From assembly GCF_003590875.1 (NCBI RefSeq), contig NZ_QYUN01000002.1, positions 186,001 to 250,000 of the forward strand: a stretch of 64,000 nucleotides of DNA. Direction: 5' to 3'. This document shows, piece after piece, positions 17,043 through 26,019 of the stretch. Under the pieces are notes generated by a model, which was given only the letters and a program-made list of their open reading frames with translations, was not told where the DNA came from and did not search any database. The DNA comes from Noviherbaspirillum cavernae. Lineage in GTDB: Bacteria; Pseudomonadota; Gammaproteobacteria; Burkholderiales; Burkholderiaceae_D. Position 1 is the first letter of the stretch. Each line of letters begins with the position of its first letter. Position numbers and translations under genes: made by a program.

Positions 17043-18296
17043 TCAACGCGTACCGAGTTGGAAATCGGCAGTCTTCACCTCAGAGGGATACACCACGGCG
17101 ACCTTGCGATTCTGGATCTGGAATACCGGCGGCGTGTAAGAGTTGGCAATTCCCGTTGCGTCGAAACTGAGCGGGCCGAAGAAGGTGGCAAAGTTGCCTT
17201 GCCTTAATGCAGCGCGTACTTTTTCATGATCGATGCTGCCGGCGCGCTCGATGGCGAGTTGAAGCAACACGCCAACGCCGGCGCCGGATGCTTGCGTGAA
17301 ATCCGGATCGGCTTTGTATTTGTCGCGGAACAGTTTGACGAAGCGTTCCGTCGAACCGAAGAGATCATTGGATTTGTAACGCAACACGGAATGGAACCAG
17401 CTTGCGGTAGTCACGTTTTCTGCGAGGTCGCCCGATGCCGCTGCCCATTCCTGATAGGCCGGACCATTGATCATCGTGAGCGCCGGCGTCGTTACCTTCT
17501 GATCGGCGAGCTGCTTGCGTACGAGAATCAGGTCGTTGATATAGCCGGTCACGATGACCCAATCAGGCTTGCTGTTGCGAAGTTGGCTGATGGCTGCTGC
17601 GTGATCCAGCGTGCCGATTGGGTAGCGTTCGAAATAGACGACTTCGAAGCCGCGTTTCCTGGCTGACTTTTCGAATTCATTGGCCAGCGACAGCGGATAT
17701 AAATCGTTGCGCGCCAGGATGGCAACGCGGCGAATTTGCGGACCTTTCGCGCGCACCAAGGTGGCGATCGGTTCGCTGAGCGTGCTGTTGTCGGTGTAAA
17801 TGCCGAACAGATTCTTGTAGCCCTGATTGAATACCTCATTCGAGGATGCCGACGATGCAATCATCGGTGTACCGTATTTTTCGGCAACCGAGCTGACTGC
17901 CTTCGTCGCTCCGGAGCCGAATGGCGAGAAGAGAAAATTGACCTTGTCTTCGACGATCATTTTCTCTGCCAATTGCACGGCACGCGGCGTGTTGGATTGG
18001 TAGTCGCCGAATACGAGTTCAACCTTGCGGCGCTGATTGCCGACCTTGATGCCGCCGTGGGCATTCACTTGTTCCAGCCACAAGTCGTAGCCCTGTCGCA
18101 GCTTGGTTCCTTCCGGCGACAAAGCGCCTGTTACCGGAAGCGGCGCGCCGATGCGAATCACATCGTCCGCAGCAGAAGCCGCACCTTGATGGCCCGTTAG
18201 TGTGGCGGTAATAAGGAAAGCGCCAGAGGCTTTCAGCAGAGTACGGCGCGAAAGAGATAGAAGAGGGAGAGGTGCGATGGTTTTCATTGCATTCAT
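17043..18296 (-). CDS. Liv-type substrate-binding protein, system 2
   Basis: Binding protein of 417 residues. The N-terminus SRRTLLKASGAFLITATL resembles a twin-arginine signal, ending near ASAADDV, so export may be by Tat rather than Sec. The mature part starts VIRIGAPLPVTGALSPEG, typical of type I periplasmic binding proteins. It is the first gene of the second Liv operon and runs directly into livH. A second Met at residue 4 is an alternative start; no good ribosome site is visible. The isomerase at the operon end hints at an aromatic ligand. Confidence 0.88.
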   Translation of the reverse strand: MNAMKTIAPLPLLSLSRRTLLKASGAFLITATLTGHQGAASAADDVIRIGAPLPVTGALSPEGTKLRQGYDLWLEQVNAHGGIKVGNQRRKVELVFGDYQSNTPRAVQLAEKMIVEDKVNFLFSPFGSGATKAVSSVAEKYGTPMIASSASSNEVFNQGYKNLFGIYTDNSTLSEPIATLVRAKGPQIRRVAILARNDLYPLSLANEFEKSARKRGFEVVYFERYPIGTLDHAAAISQLRNSKPDWVIVTGYINDLILVRKQLADQKVTTPALTMINGPAYQEWAAASGDLAENVTTASWFHSVLRYKSNDLFGSTERFVKLFRDKYKADPDFTQASGAGVGVLLQLAIERAGSIDHEKVRAALRQGNFATFFGPLSFDATGIANSYTPPVFQIQNRKVAVVYPSEVKTADFQLGTR

Positions 18297-18617
18297 GGGA
18301 GAGATGAAGAATCTCGCATTGTTTCAAAGCCATGTCGCAAGGGAAACGAAGCTTTTTAACTTAACTTATCCACTTTTTGAATGCCGTTGTCTTTAGAGCG
18401 CCTAACAAAATGATTCTGAGGGTGTTGCGCCGCCTTGCCGTACAAGTCGTACTGTCTGCGGCGACGCGCCTACTCAGAACCGCTTCGCTTCATTTTGTTA
18501 GACGCTCTAAGTGAAAATCTTGCATCGTGTTTGTACCAATCAACTGGATATTCGGGGAAGAATTCTCATGTCCGAAAATGGCTAGACGGGCTTGGGGCTG
18601 GCGCGTATAAAGAAAGC
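18297..18617. other. Divergent promoter gap with repeat element
   Basis: This 321-bp region lies between the system 2 binding protein and the glycosylase gene. Copy 2 of the 114-bp element occupies 18395-18508. The rest is AT-richer and probably holds the two promoters; no -10/-35 pair was convincing. Confidence 0.6.
18395..18508. repeat. 114-bp inverted-repeat element, copy 2
   Basis: Same length, order and nested repeats as copy 1 at 11225. The terminal inverted repeats are 18395-18413 and 18490-18508, with one mismatch (AGAGCGCCTAAC against AGAGCGTCTAAC). It differs from copy 1 at about four positions. It lies in the same orientation as copy 1, so the two form direct copies about 7.2 kb apart. 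Confidence 0.85.
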
Positions 18618-20105
18618 ATGGAAGATCTCTCACATCTCGCGTACGACGGCGCATCGCCTTTAAGCAGAGAAAGCTGCTACCGCGCGCTCGCCGCCAAGGA
18701 CACGCGCTTTGACGGCGTGTTCTTCACCGGCGTGAAGACGACGGGCATTTACTGCCGTCCGGTCTGCACGGTCAAGACGCCGCGCGAATCCTCATGCACC
18801 TTCTTCGCGTCGGCGGCTGCGGCGGAGGCGGCGGGCTTTCGCCCCTGCCTGCGTTGCCGGCCCGAACTCGCACCGTATGCATTGCAGCAGAACCTCGCGC
18901 ACGCGGTCTGGCAGCGCATTGCGGCCGGTGCGTTGAACGATGGCGATATCGAGCGCCTTGCCGGTGAAGTCGGCTTGTCGTCGCGCCAGTTGCGCCGCGT
19001 ATTGCTGCAGCATTTCGGCGTCACGCCGGTCGAGCTGGCGCAGACGCAGCGCCTGCTGTTTGCGAAGAAGCTGCTGCAAGAAACGCGCATGCCGATGGCC
19101 GACGTCGCGTATGCGGCGGGATTCGGCAGCGTGCGGCGTTTCAATTCGCTGTTTGCCGAACGCTACGGCATCGCGCCGGGCGACATCCGCCGCGCCACGC
19201 CGCAGGACGATGCGGTTGCGCAGGATGCATTGACCTTGCGGCTCGCATATCGGCCGCCGTTCAACTGGGCGCACATCCTGCGCTATCTGGCCGGGCGCGC
19301 GATAGGCGGCGTGGAAGCGGTGCAGCAGGAGCGGGGCGTATACCTGCGCAGCGTGCGCATCGGCGAGGTGACGGGATGGATGCAGGTGACGCATCTTCAG
19401 GCAAGGCACTTTCTGGAATTGCAGGTCGCGCCTTCGCTCGCACCGGTGCTGATGCCATTGCTGGCGCAGGTGCGCGCGCAGTTCGATCTCGACGCGAATC
19501 CCGCCGTGATCGAGGCGCATCTGCAAGGCGATCCGTTGCTGGGCACGCACATCCGAACCACGCCCGGCTTGCGCGTACCCGGTGCGTTCGATGCGTTCGA
19601 ACTGGCGGTGCGCGCAGTGCTGGGCCAACAGGTCAGCGTGGCCGGCGCCACCACTCTGTCGGGGCGGCTGGTCGCGCGCTTCGGCGAGCCGGGCGACACG
19701 CCTTTTGCGAATGTCACGCACCACTTTCCGCGGGCCGGGAAATTGGCCGCAACCGACATTGCGGCAATCGCGCAGATCGGACTGCCGCAATCGCGGGCGC
19801 AAACGATCCGGCATCTGGCGCAATTTGCCGCAGCAGGCGGCTTGAACATGCGACCCGGCATGACGCTGGAAGAAGCAGTGGCGCATCTGAAAACGGTGCG
19901 CGGCATCGGCGACTGGACCGCGCACTACATCGCGCTGCGCGCATTGCGCTTTTCCGACGCCTTTCCTGTCGGTGATCTCGGATTGCAGAAAGCCGCCGCC
20001 GAAGACGAACCTTCCGGCCGGCTCACCGAAAAACAGCTTGCCGCGCGCGCGGCAGCGTGGACCCCGTGGCGCGGCTATGCGGCGCTCATTCTATGGACGA
20101 CATGA
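18618..20105 (+). CDS. alkA: Ada-type/AlkA DNA-3-methyladenine glycosylase 2
   Basis: Protein of 495 residues with three parts. An Ada metal-binding domain has zinc cysteines 46, 50, 77 and 80, the same spacing as Ada Cys38/42/69/72. An AraC-type helix-turn-helix lies at about 90-190. A C-terminal AlkA glycosylase has HhH motif VRGIGDWTAHYIALRAL and catalytic Asp453 in FPVGDLGL. It lacks the O6-methylguanine transferase domain, which is supplied by the next gene. The family excises alkylated bases and may regulate its own operon after phosphotriester methylation. The start is the ATG at 18618; the frame upstream runs through the repeat element. Confidence 0.92.
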   Translation: MEDLSHLAYDGASPLSRESCYRALAAKDTRFDGVFFTGVKTTGIYCRPVCTVKTPRESSCTFFASAAAAEAAGFRPCLRCRPELAPYALQQNLAHAVWQRIAAGALNDGDIERLAGEVGLSSRQLRRVLLQHFGVTPVELAQTQRLLFAKKLLQETRMPMADVAYAAGFGSVRRFNSLFAERYGIAPGDIRRATPQDDAVAQDALTLRLAYRPPFNWAHILRYLAGRAIGGVEAVQQERGVYLRSVRIGEVTGWMQVTHLQARHFLELQVAPSLAPVLMPLLAQVRAQFDLDANPAVIEAHLQGDPLLGTHIRTTPGLRVPGAFDAFELAVRAVLGQQVSVAGATTLSGRLVARFGEPGDTPFANVTHHFPRAGKLAATDIAAIAQIGLPQSRAQTIRHLAQFAAAGGLNMRPGMTLEEAVAHLKTVRGIGDWTAHYIALRALRFSDAFPVGDLGLQKAAAEDEPSGRLTEKQLAARAAAWTPWRGYAALILWTT

Positions 20106-20108
20106 ACC

Positions 20109-20663
20109 ATGATCTCTTACAGCGAATACTCCAGCCCGCTCGGCACCCTGTTGCTTGCAGCGAGCGAACAAGGATTGTGCGGTGTGTATTTCGAGGAGCA
20201 CAAACACTTCAAGGGCCCGCAAGGATGGGAACGAAGTCATGACCATCCGCACTTGCAGGCGGCGATGGTGCAGCTCAACGAATATTTCGAGGGGCGGCGT
20301 ACTGCCTTTGATTTGCGTCTGGATTTGCGCGGTACCGAATTCCAGCAAGCCGTTTGGCGTGAACTGCTGTCACTTCCTTTCGGGCATATCTCGAGCTACC
20401 AATCGATTGCACAATGCATCGGCAGGCCGAAAGCGATCCGTGCCGCAGGCACCGCGATTGGGCGCAACCCGGTCTCCATCATCGTCCCCTGTCATCGCGT
20501 GCTGGGCACATCGGGGGCCTTGGCAGGATATGCGGGAGGATTGGAGCGCAAGCGTCATCTACTCGCATTCGAACGCGAACGCAGTGAAGACGTAACCGGG
20601 ACGCAGAAACGACAGAAGATGCACGATCCGGTCGCACCGGACCATGCATCTCTAGTTGTCTAG
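20109..20663 (+). CDS. ogt: Methylated-DNA--[protein]-cysteine S-methyltransferase
   Basis: O6-alkylguanine-DNA alkyltransferase of 184 residues. Acceptor Cys128 lies in the IIVPCHRV motif, and the DNA-binding helix includes GRPKAIRAAGTAIGRNP. It starts three bases after the glycosylase stop, so the pair recreates the functions of Ada in two proteins. The last 25 or so residues extend beyond the usual end (KRHLLAFE) and are encoded across a palindrome at 20618-20650. Confidence 0.93.
   Translation: MISYSEYSSPLGTLLLAASEQGLCGVYFEEHKHFKGPQGWERSHDHPHLQAAMVQLNEYFEGRRTAFDLRLDLRGTEFQQAVWRELLSLPFGHISSYQSIAQCIGRPKAIRAAGTAIGRNPVSIIVPCHRVLGTSGALAGYAGGLERKRHLLAFERERSEDVTGTQKRQKMHDPVAPDHASLVV
20618..20650. 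other. Hairpin at the 3' end of ogt
   Basis: GATGCA/TGCATC and TCCGGT/ACCGGA pair as two stacked 6-bp stems with a small internal loop. The hairpin is inside the ogt C-terminal extension. No T run follows, so it is at most a weak terminator. Confidence 0.4.
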
Positions 20664-20711
20664 CGGGAGATGGAAAACCGCAGTGTGCCGCGCAGCATAC
20701 TGTTCGGGTGA

Positions 20712-21014
20712 TCAGCGTGAAGTACCGGTGCCACCAGTGCCGGAAGTGCCGGCTCCTCCCGATGTGCCTGCGCCTGAAGTGCCAGCGCCGCCTGTCCCGC
20801 TCATGCCGCCGCTGTCCGAACCCCCAGACGGGCCGCCATAAGTTGATGCGCCGCCGCTCGGGGTGGTGGTGGGAGATTTGCTTGAGGGACTGGAAGCGGA
20901 GGTGCCAGGCGCAGTCGACGCACCTGAAGTGCCGGAGGTCGTTCCGGTGCGAGTTGTTCCGCATGCGGCAAGCACTAATGCACACGCCAGGGGAATGGTC
21001 CATTTCATCATCAT
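20712..21014 (-). CDS. Low-complexity Gly/Ser/Thr-rich lipoprotein
   Basis: A 100-residue protein. The N-terminus MMMKWTIPLACALVLAACG is a lipoprotein signal with lipobox LAAC and lipidated Cys18. The mature part is almost wholly G, S, T, A and P, with repeats such as GTSGAGTSGGAGTSGTGG. A GGAGA site precedes the three tandem Met codons. Such chains are disordered and probably surface or periplasmic; no family or function is recognised. It converges on ogt. Confidence 0.7.
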   Translation of the reverse strand: MMMKWTIPLACALVLAACGTTRTGTTSGTSGASTAPGTSASSPSSKSPTTTPSGGASTYGGPSGGSDSGGMSGTGGAGTSGAGTSGGAGTSGTGGTGTSR

Positions 21015-21275
21015 GAGATTCTCCAAAAAACAAGGGGCGATGTGGCATGACAAGTTGTCATGCCAATATTGCACGTCTGCTTTTAGTAGAAGCCATGGGT
21101 CATTGGAAGTTCCATTCGGTCGTCAGGCAATCATCCGTTGCATGAGTGAATTCGTGCAGCGGATAAATGCCATCGCATGCTTGCATTGCCGGCGTGTTTC
21201 ACAGTACGCACCGCTGCATTACACGAACCACATGCACGGATATGCTGCGTCTGTAATACATCCTTCAACGAGACG

Positions 21276-21494
21276 CTATTTCTTCTTGCTCACTTCATTG
21301 CCGATCAGGCCGCCAGCCGCTGCGCCGCCCACCGTGCCTAGCGTGCTGCCGCCGGTGATGGCATGTCCTGCCACGCCGCCCACCACAGCGCCGGTCCCGA
21401 TGCCCACCTGCTGCCGGCTCGGCGTACCGCAGCCCGCCAATGCCGAAGCCAGCGCGACCGCACCGATGATCGATATCATGCTCCGCGTAATCAT
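21276..21494 (-). CDS. Glycine-zipper lipoprotein (OsmB-like)
   Basis: A 72-residue lipoprotein with signal and lipobox ALAGC near residue 22. It is followed by two glycine-zipper stretches, GTGAVVGGVAGHAITGG and GTVGGAAAGGLIGNEV, and ends in a KKK tail. A GGAGG site precedes the ATG. It resembles OsmB and other glycine-zipper 2TM outer-membrane lipoproteins, whose role is poorly defined. Confidence 0.8.
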   Translation of the reverse strand: MITRSMISIIGAVALASALAGCGTPSRQQVGIGTGAVVGGVAGHAITGGSTLGTVGGAAAGGLIGNEVSKKK

Positions 21495-21670
21495 AGGGCC
21501 TCCGAATCAATCAATGGCATCGTTGTTGCGTGACTGACTCCAATGCGATGCCTTCAATCATGTAAATTGGACTCTGCGATCACCGTTTTGTTCAGCAGCA
21601 GGTTTTCTGAATGAAACAAAATGCGCATATGTATGCGGACAATTTCGACCATGAGCATGGGGGAAACACA

Positions 21671-22078
21671 ATGATCCACGGAAGCTGTCTATGCGGCGGC
21701 GTGCAATACGACTATGCAGGGGAATTCGGCACCATCACGGTTTGTCATTGCAGCGATTGCCGCAAGGCGCAGGGCACAAGCACGGTCGTTGCCGCGCCGG
21801 TGAACGCCGCGCAATTCCGCTGGCGGAAAGGCTCGGAGCTGATTGCCGAATACGAATCATCGCCCGGCAAGAAACGCGCATTTTGCCGCCGTTGCGGCGC
21901 GCCGCTGTACTCGCGCCGCGATGATGCGCCCGAGGTGCTGCGGCTGCGCATGGGGACCATCGACAATGCGGTGGATGCGACGCCGGTCGCCCATATCTTC
22001 ACGGCGAACGTGCCGGCGTGGGCAGCCATGGACGACGAATTGCCGCGTTACGACGGGCAAGAGCCCGGGCGCGGCTGA
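21671..22078 (+). CDS. GFA (CENP-V/GFA) family zinc protein
   Basis: A 135-residue protein with the family's zinc cysteines: SCLCGGVQY near residue 6, CHCSDCRK near 29-36 and FCRRCGAPLY near 74-83. The family was named for glutathione-dependent formaldehyde activation, but most members have no proven activity. The start at 21671 has a GGGGGA site; an upstream ATG at 21611 has no such site. Confidence 0.88.
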   Translation: MIHGSCLCGGVQYDYAGEFGTITVCHCSDCRKAQGTSTVVAAPVNAAQFRWRKGSELIAEYESSPGKKRAFCRRCGAPLYSRRDDAPEVLRLRMGTIDNAVDATPVAHIFTANVPAWAAMDDELPRYDGQEPGRG

Positions 22079-22142
22079 TGTCAGGAACGAGTGAGGTAGA
22101 GAATGTGGCACACGCGGACGCATGCCATGTCGCGGCGGACGA

Positions 22143-22487
22143 TCAGCGCACCAGGCGCAGGATGAAGGGATAGCGGTACGCCTTGCCCTTCGATGCCGCG
22201 ATTGCAGCGACCAGGCTGAGGACGAAGTTGGCGATGAAAACGAGCGGTATCAGCAGCAGGCCGATCAGGATCACCTTGAGCAGGATGGACGCGACAAACG
22301 CGATCGCGAGCGTGATCTGGAAGTTCAGCGCCTCTTTCGCTTCCTGCGCGGCGAACCCGCCGTCATCCTTCCTGACCAGCCACAGCACCAGCGCACCGAC
22401 AAAGCCGGTGAAGATGCCGAGCAGGTGCGCCAGCATGGCGAGATTGCATTCATCCTTGGTCGGGTCGGTCTCGATGATCTCATTCAT
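22143..22487 (-). CDS. DUF4870 (TIC20-like) membrane protein
   Basis: A 114-residue inner-membrane protein with three hydrophobic segments and the family core AHLLGIFTGFVGALVLWLV, then KEALNFQITLAI. An AGAGGAA site precedes the ATG. Function is unknown. The topB terminator lies between this gene and topB, so it is probably transcribed from its own promoter. Confidence 0.87.
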   Translation of the reverse strand: MNEIIETDPTKDECNLAMLAHLLGIFTGFVGALVLWLVRKDDGGFAAQEAKEALNFQITLAIAFVASILLKVILIGLLLIPLVFIANFVLSLVAAIAASKGKAYRYPFILRLVR

Positions 22488-22514
22488 GGAATATTCCTCT
22501 CAATCGACTGCGTG

Positions 22515-22557
22515 CAAAAAAGCCGCTGCACACTCGCTTGTTGAGCATGGCAGCGGC
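22515..22557 (-). terminator. Rho-independent terminator of topB
   Basis: GCAGCGGC (22550-22557) and GCCGCTGC (22522-22529) form an 8-bp stem. Read on the minus strand the stem is followed by a run of six T. It lies 35 bases past the topB stop. Confidence 0.8.
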
Positions 22558-22591
22558 CTTCGGCGTGGAAAGACGCGCGTCGTCGCGGCGA

Positions 22592-25231
22592 TCAGGCCGC
22601 GACTTTGCGCGCCGTCGTTTTTTTCGCGACAGCCTTCTTTGCGGCGGTCTTGGTTGCGGGCTTTGCCGCCGTCTTCTTCGCCGCCGTCTTCGCAGGCGCG
22701 GCCGTGCCTTCGTCGGCGTCCTTGGCGGCTGCCTTGCCCTTGGCCGGCGCCTTCGCCTTGCGCTCCTCGAACTCGAAGCCTATCTTGCCGTCCTTGCCCT
22801 TGGCGAGATAGGCCTTGAACGGCCGGCGCGTGCGCTGCGAAACGAAGCCGGGCAGCAGGTCGGTCTTGCCGTCGTTGAGCAGCTTCGCCATCTGCTCCGG
22901 CAGGATTTCCTGCTGCAGGATGATCCGGCCGCTGCGGAAGTCGCAGGCCTTGGGCTTGGCGACAGTCTTCTCGCACACGTAGGCCAGGCCCATTTCATAC
23001 ACGCCGCTGCCGCATTTCGGGCAGGCGCCGAGCGGCGTCTGGCCGGTGAAATCGACGCCTTCGCCATCCTCGCCCTCATCCTGGTTCTGGCCGAAGTCGA
23101 ATTCCAGCTTGAAGTTGTTGTTGTCTTCGTCGCGCGCGATCTTCAGGATCGCGGCGAACGGGCGGCCCATCTTCGAGCGGAATCCCTGCAGCGGCCCGAT
23201 CTCGCGCTTCTGCAGCAGTTCTTCCACCTCCGCCACCTCGAACTGGCGGCTGCCCGGCGTCTTCGACATCGAGAACTCGCAGTTCGTGCAGGCGAAGCGG
23301 CGGTAGTTTTCCTTCACCACGCCGCCGCAGTTCGGGCACGGCGTCTTCAGCGTCGCGTAGTCGCCGGGAATCGTGTCGTTGTTGTATTCCTTGGCGCGCT
23401 TGACGATGACTTGCGTCATCTGCGCGATCTCGCGCATGAATTCTTCGCGGCTGATCTTGCCGCGTTCCATCTGCGCCAGCTTGTATTCCCATTCGCCGGT
23501 CAGTTCCGGCGCGGTCAATTCATCCACGCCGAGTCCGCGCAACAGCGTCATCAGCTGGAACGCCTTCGCGGTCGGGATCAGTTCGCGCCCTTCGCGCAGC
23601 AGGTATTTCTCGTTCAACAGACCTTCGATGATCGCCGCGCGCGTGGCCGGCGTGCCGAGTCCCTTGCCGGCCATCGCCTCGCGCAAGTCCTCGTCATCGA
23701 CCAGTTTGCCCGCGCCTTCCATCGCCGACAGCAGCGTCGCTTCCGAATAGCGTGCGGGCGGTTTGGTGACGAGGCCGTTGGCGGAGATCTTCTCGGTCCT
23801 GACCTTTTCGTCTTTCGCCACCGGCACCAGCGTGCCCGCGTTCTCCTCGTCCTTGTCGCTGGCGGCTTCCTTGCCGTAGATCGCCAGCCAGCCGGGATTG
23901 ATCATCACCTTGCCCTCGGTCTTGAACTGATGACCGGACACTTCGGTGTAGCGCGTGGTGACCTGGAATTCCGCCACGGGGAAGAACACCGCCATGAAGC
24001 GGCGCGTCACGAGGTCGTACAGCTTCTGCTCGGGCTCGGTCAGATGCTTCGGCGCCTGCGTGGTCGGAATGATCGCGAAGTGATCGCTGATCTTGGCGTT
24101 GTCGAAGATGCGCTTGTTCGGCTTGACCCAGTTGTTCTTCAGGATCTGCGACGCGAACTGGTGATAGTTGTTGCTCTCGGCAACTACGTCGAGCGTCTGC
24201 CTGACGGTGTCGAGATAGTCTTCCGGCAAGTGGCGCGAATCGGTACGCGGATAGGTCAGCACCTTGTGCTTTTCATACAGCGCCTGGGCGAGACCGAGCG
24301 TGTTCTTCGCCGAGAAACCGAAGCGCGCATTCGCCTCGCGCTGCAGGCTGGTCAGGTCGAACAGCGCCGGCGCGATTTGCGTGGCGGGTTTCGATTCCTC
24401 CGTGACCGTGCCCTGCTTGCCGCGACAGGCAGCGACGATGGATTCGGCAGCGGCCTTGCTCCACAGGCGTTCGGCCTTCTTCTCCGGGTCGGTTTCGTCC
24501 TTCTTGAATTTGGTGTCGAGCCAGCGGCCTTCATAGATGCCGGCGGCGCAGATGAATTCGGCGCGCACTTCCCAGAAGTCGCGCGACACGAAGTTCTTGA
24601 TCTTCTCCTCGCGCTCGACCACGATCGACAGCGTCGGTGTCTGCACGCGGCCGACGGTGGTGAGGTAGAAGCCGCCTTCCTTCGAATTGAACGCGGTCAT
24701 GGCACGCGTGCCGTTGATGCCGATCAGCCAGTCGGCTTCGCTGCGGCAGCGCGCGGCGTCGGCCAGCGGCAGCATTTCCCCGTCGTCGCGCAAGTGCCTG
24801 AAGCCGTCGCGGATCGCGCCCGGCGTCATCGATTGCAGCCACAGCCGCTTGATCGGCTGCTTCGCCTTCGCGTACTGCGCGATCAGGCGGAAGATCAGTT
24901 CACCCTCGCGGCCCGCGTCACAGGCGTTGATCAGGGAGGTGACATCCTTGCGCTTGATGAGCTTGTTGAGTACCTTGAGGCGCGACTCGGTCTTGGCGAT
25001 CGGGTTCAGCGCGAAATGCGGCGGGATCATCGGCAAATGCGTGAAAGTCCACTTGCCGCGCTTGACGTCGTACTCCTCCGGCACCGCGATTTCGACCAGA
25101 TGGCCGACGGCGGAAGACAGCACGTATTCGTCGGATTCAAAGTACTCATCGTGCTTGGTGAAGCCGCCCAGCGTCTTCGCGATATCGTTCGCGACGGAGG
25201 GCTTCTCGGCGATGATGAGGGTCTTGGTCAT
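22592..25231 (-). CDS. topB: DNA topoisomerase III (type IA)
   Basis: Type IA topoisomerase of 879 residues. It starts with the Toprim strand MTKTLIIAEKPSVANDIAKT, has the acidic Toprim block CDAGREGELIF, and the active-site Tyr in KVLTYPRTDSRHLP. Two C-terminal zinc-ribbon segments are visible (CPNCGG...CTNC and CPKCGS...C). It ends in a 60-residue Lys/Ala-rich tail (AAKKTAAKPATKTAAKK) like histone H1-type tails, probably a DNA-binding extension. Decatenates single-stranded gaps during replication and repair. It follows smg and dprA, an arrangement common in this order. Confidence 0.95.
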   Translation of the reverse strand: MTKTLIIAEKPSVANDIAKTLGGFTKHDEYFESDEYVLSSAVGHLVEIAVPEEYDVKRGKWTFTHLPMIPPHFALNPIAKTESRLKVLNKLIKRKDVTSLINACDAGREGELIFRLIAQYAKAKQPIKRLWLQSMTPGAIRDGFRHLRDDGEMLPLADAARCRSEADWLIGINGTRAMTAFNSKEGGFYLTTVGRVQTPTLSIVVEREEKIKNFVSRDFWEVRAEFICAAGIYEGRWLDTKFKKDETDPEKKAERLWSKAAAESIVAACRGKQGTVTEESKPATQIAPALFDLTSLQREANARFGFSAKNTLGLAQALYEKHKVLTYPRTDSRHLPEDYLDTVRQTLDVVAESNNYHQFASQILKNNWVKPNKRIFDNAKISDHFAIIPTTQAPKHLTEPEQKLYDLVTRRFMAVFFPVAEFQVTTRYTEVSGHQFKTEGKVMINPGWLAIYGKEAASDKDEENAGTLVPVAKDEKVRTEKISANGLVTKPPARYSEATLLSAMEGAGKLVDDEDLREAMAGKGLGTPATRAAIIEGLLNEKYLLREGRELIPTAKAFQLMTLLRGLGVDELTAPELTGEWEYKLAQMERGKISREEFMREIAQMTQVIVKRAKEYNNDTIPGDYATLKTPCPNCGGVVKENYRRFACTNCEFSMSKTPGSRQFEVAEVEELLQKREIGPLQGFRSKMGRPFAAILKIARDEDNNNFKLEFDFGQNQDEGEDGEGVDFTGQTPLGACPKCGSGVYEMGLAYVCEKTVAKPKACDFRSGRIILQQEILPEQMAKLLNDGKTDLLPGFVSQRTRRPFKAYLAKGKDGKIGFEFEERKAKAPAKGKAAAKDADEGTAAPAKTAAKKTAAKPATKTAAKKAVAKKTTARKVAA

Positions 25232-25542
25232 AAATTGGGTCTCGAAATTGGCGCGGAAAGTGCGCGAAACAAGGCAAAGCCAAATGCAGCAAAGCCAGGG
25301 GCGGCATGCGATGCAGAGATTGCCATACAGGAACGGCTACTAATATAGCAAGCATCCGCAAATCATTTCAGAGACATCGGTCTTGATATTTATGAAATGA
25401 GCCGATCAAGCGGCCAATGATAAGCGGGTTGCGCGGAAAATCGCAAGCGAGGGAGTTTGTCAATTGCCGTTGAACAAAATCTGATCGGAAGGCAATCGTG
25501 CCGGTACGAAAGTGCAATCCGTGCGCCGGCGCGGCGATGTCA
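25232..25542. other. Non-coding gap between smg and topB
   Basis: A 311-bp stretch between two minus-strand genes. I see no coding frame, tRNA, clear terminator or strong palindrome. It probably holds a topB promoter. Confidence 0.5.
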
Positions 25543-26019
25543 TTAATGCAAAAGACGAGGTTCGGCGTCTTCGTCGTCCGAAAACAGTTCGTCGAAAATG
25601 AGGCCATCCGGCTCCTTGCCTTGGCTCCACAGCACCATCAACACAATGACCTTGAGCTTGTCGAGCGAGATTTGCGGTTCGCTGACGGCCAGCGCGCGCT
25701 CGATGATGATTTCGCGCTGAACGGGGTTGATCACTTTCGCCGACTCCAGGAACTGGATGAAGCCGACCGCTTCGGTTCCGAGCACGTCCATTTCTTGCTG
25801 CGCATAAATGCGGAAGCCGAATGAAAAGGCAGTCTGCTGCGGATAATTATCGGAAAGTTCGTTGGTTGCTTCGGCCAGATCGGTCAGCCAGCCGAGCGCT
25901 TTCGAAATCTCATCTTCCTCGAAGCCGATGGCCGACAGCTTCTTTACCAGCGCCTCCGAATCGGGGCAGGCGTCCGGTCGGTAGTAGGTTTCGTAGAGAT
26001 AAACAAGGACGTCAAACAT
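25543..26019 (-). CDS. smg: Smg family protein (DUF494)
   Basis: A 158-residue acidic, helical protein that opens [20 protein letters not shown] and ends in a DDED-rich tail, typical of Smg/DUF494. The family is usually encoded beside dprA, as here, and has no firm molecular function. A 230-bp gap separates it from dprA, so it may have its own promoter. Confidence 0.92.
   Translation of the reverse strand: MFDVLVYLYETYYRPDACPDSEALVKKLSAIGFEEDEISKALGWLTDLAEATNELSDNYPQQTAFSFGFRIYAQQEMDVLGTEAVGFIQFLESAKVINPVQREIIIERALAVSEPQISLDKLKVIVLMVLWSQGKEPDGLIFDELFSDDEDAEPRLLH

Noticed and set aside
22538..25348. A 936-codon plus-strand open frame opposite topB
   Set aside because: It is the antisense shadow of topB, with Arg/Gly/Leu-rich composition caused by third-position GC bias.
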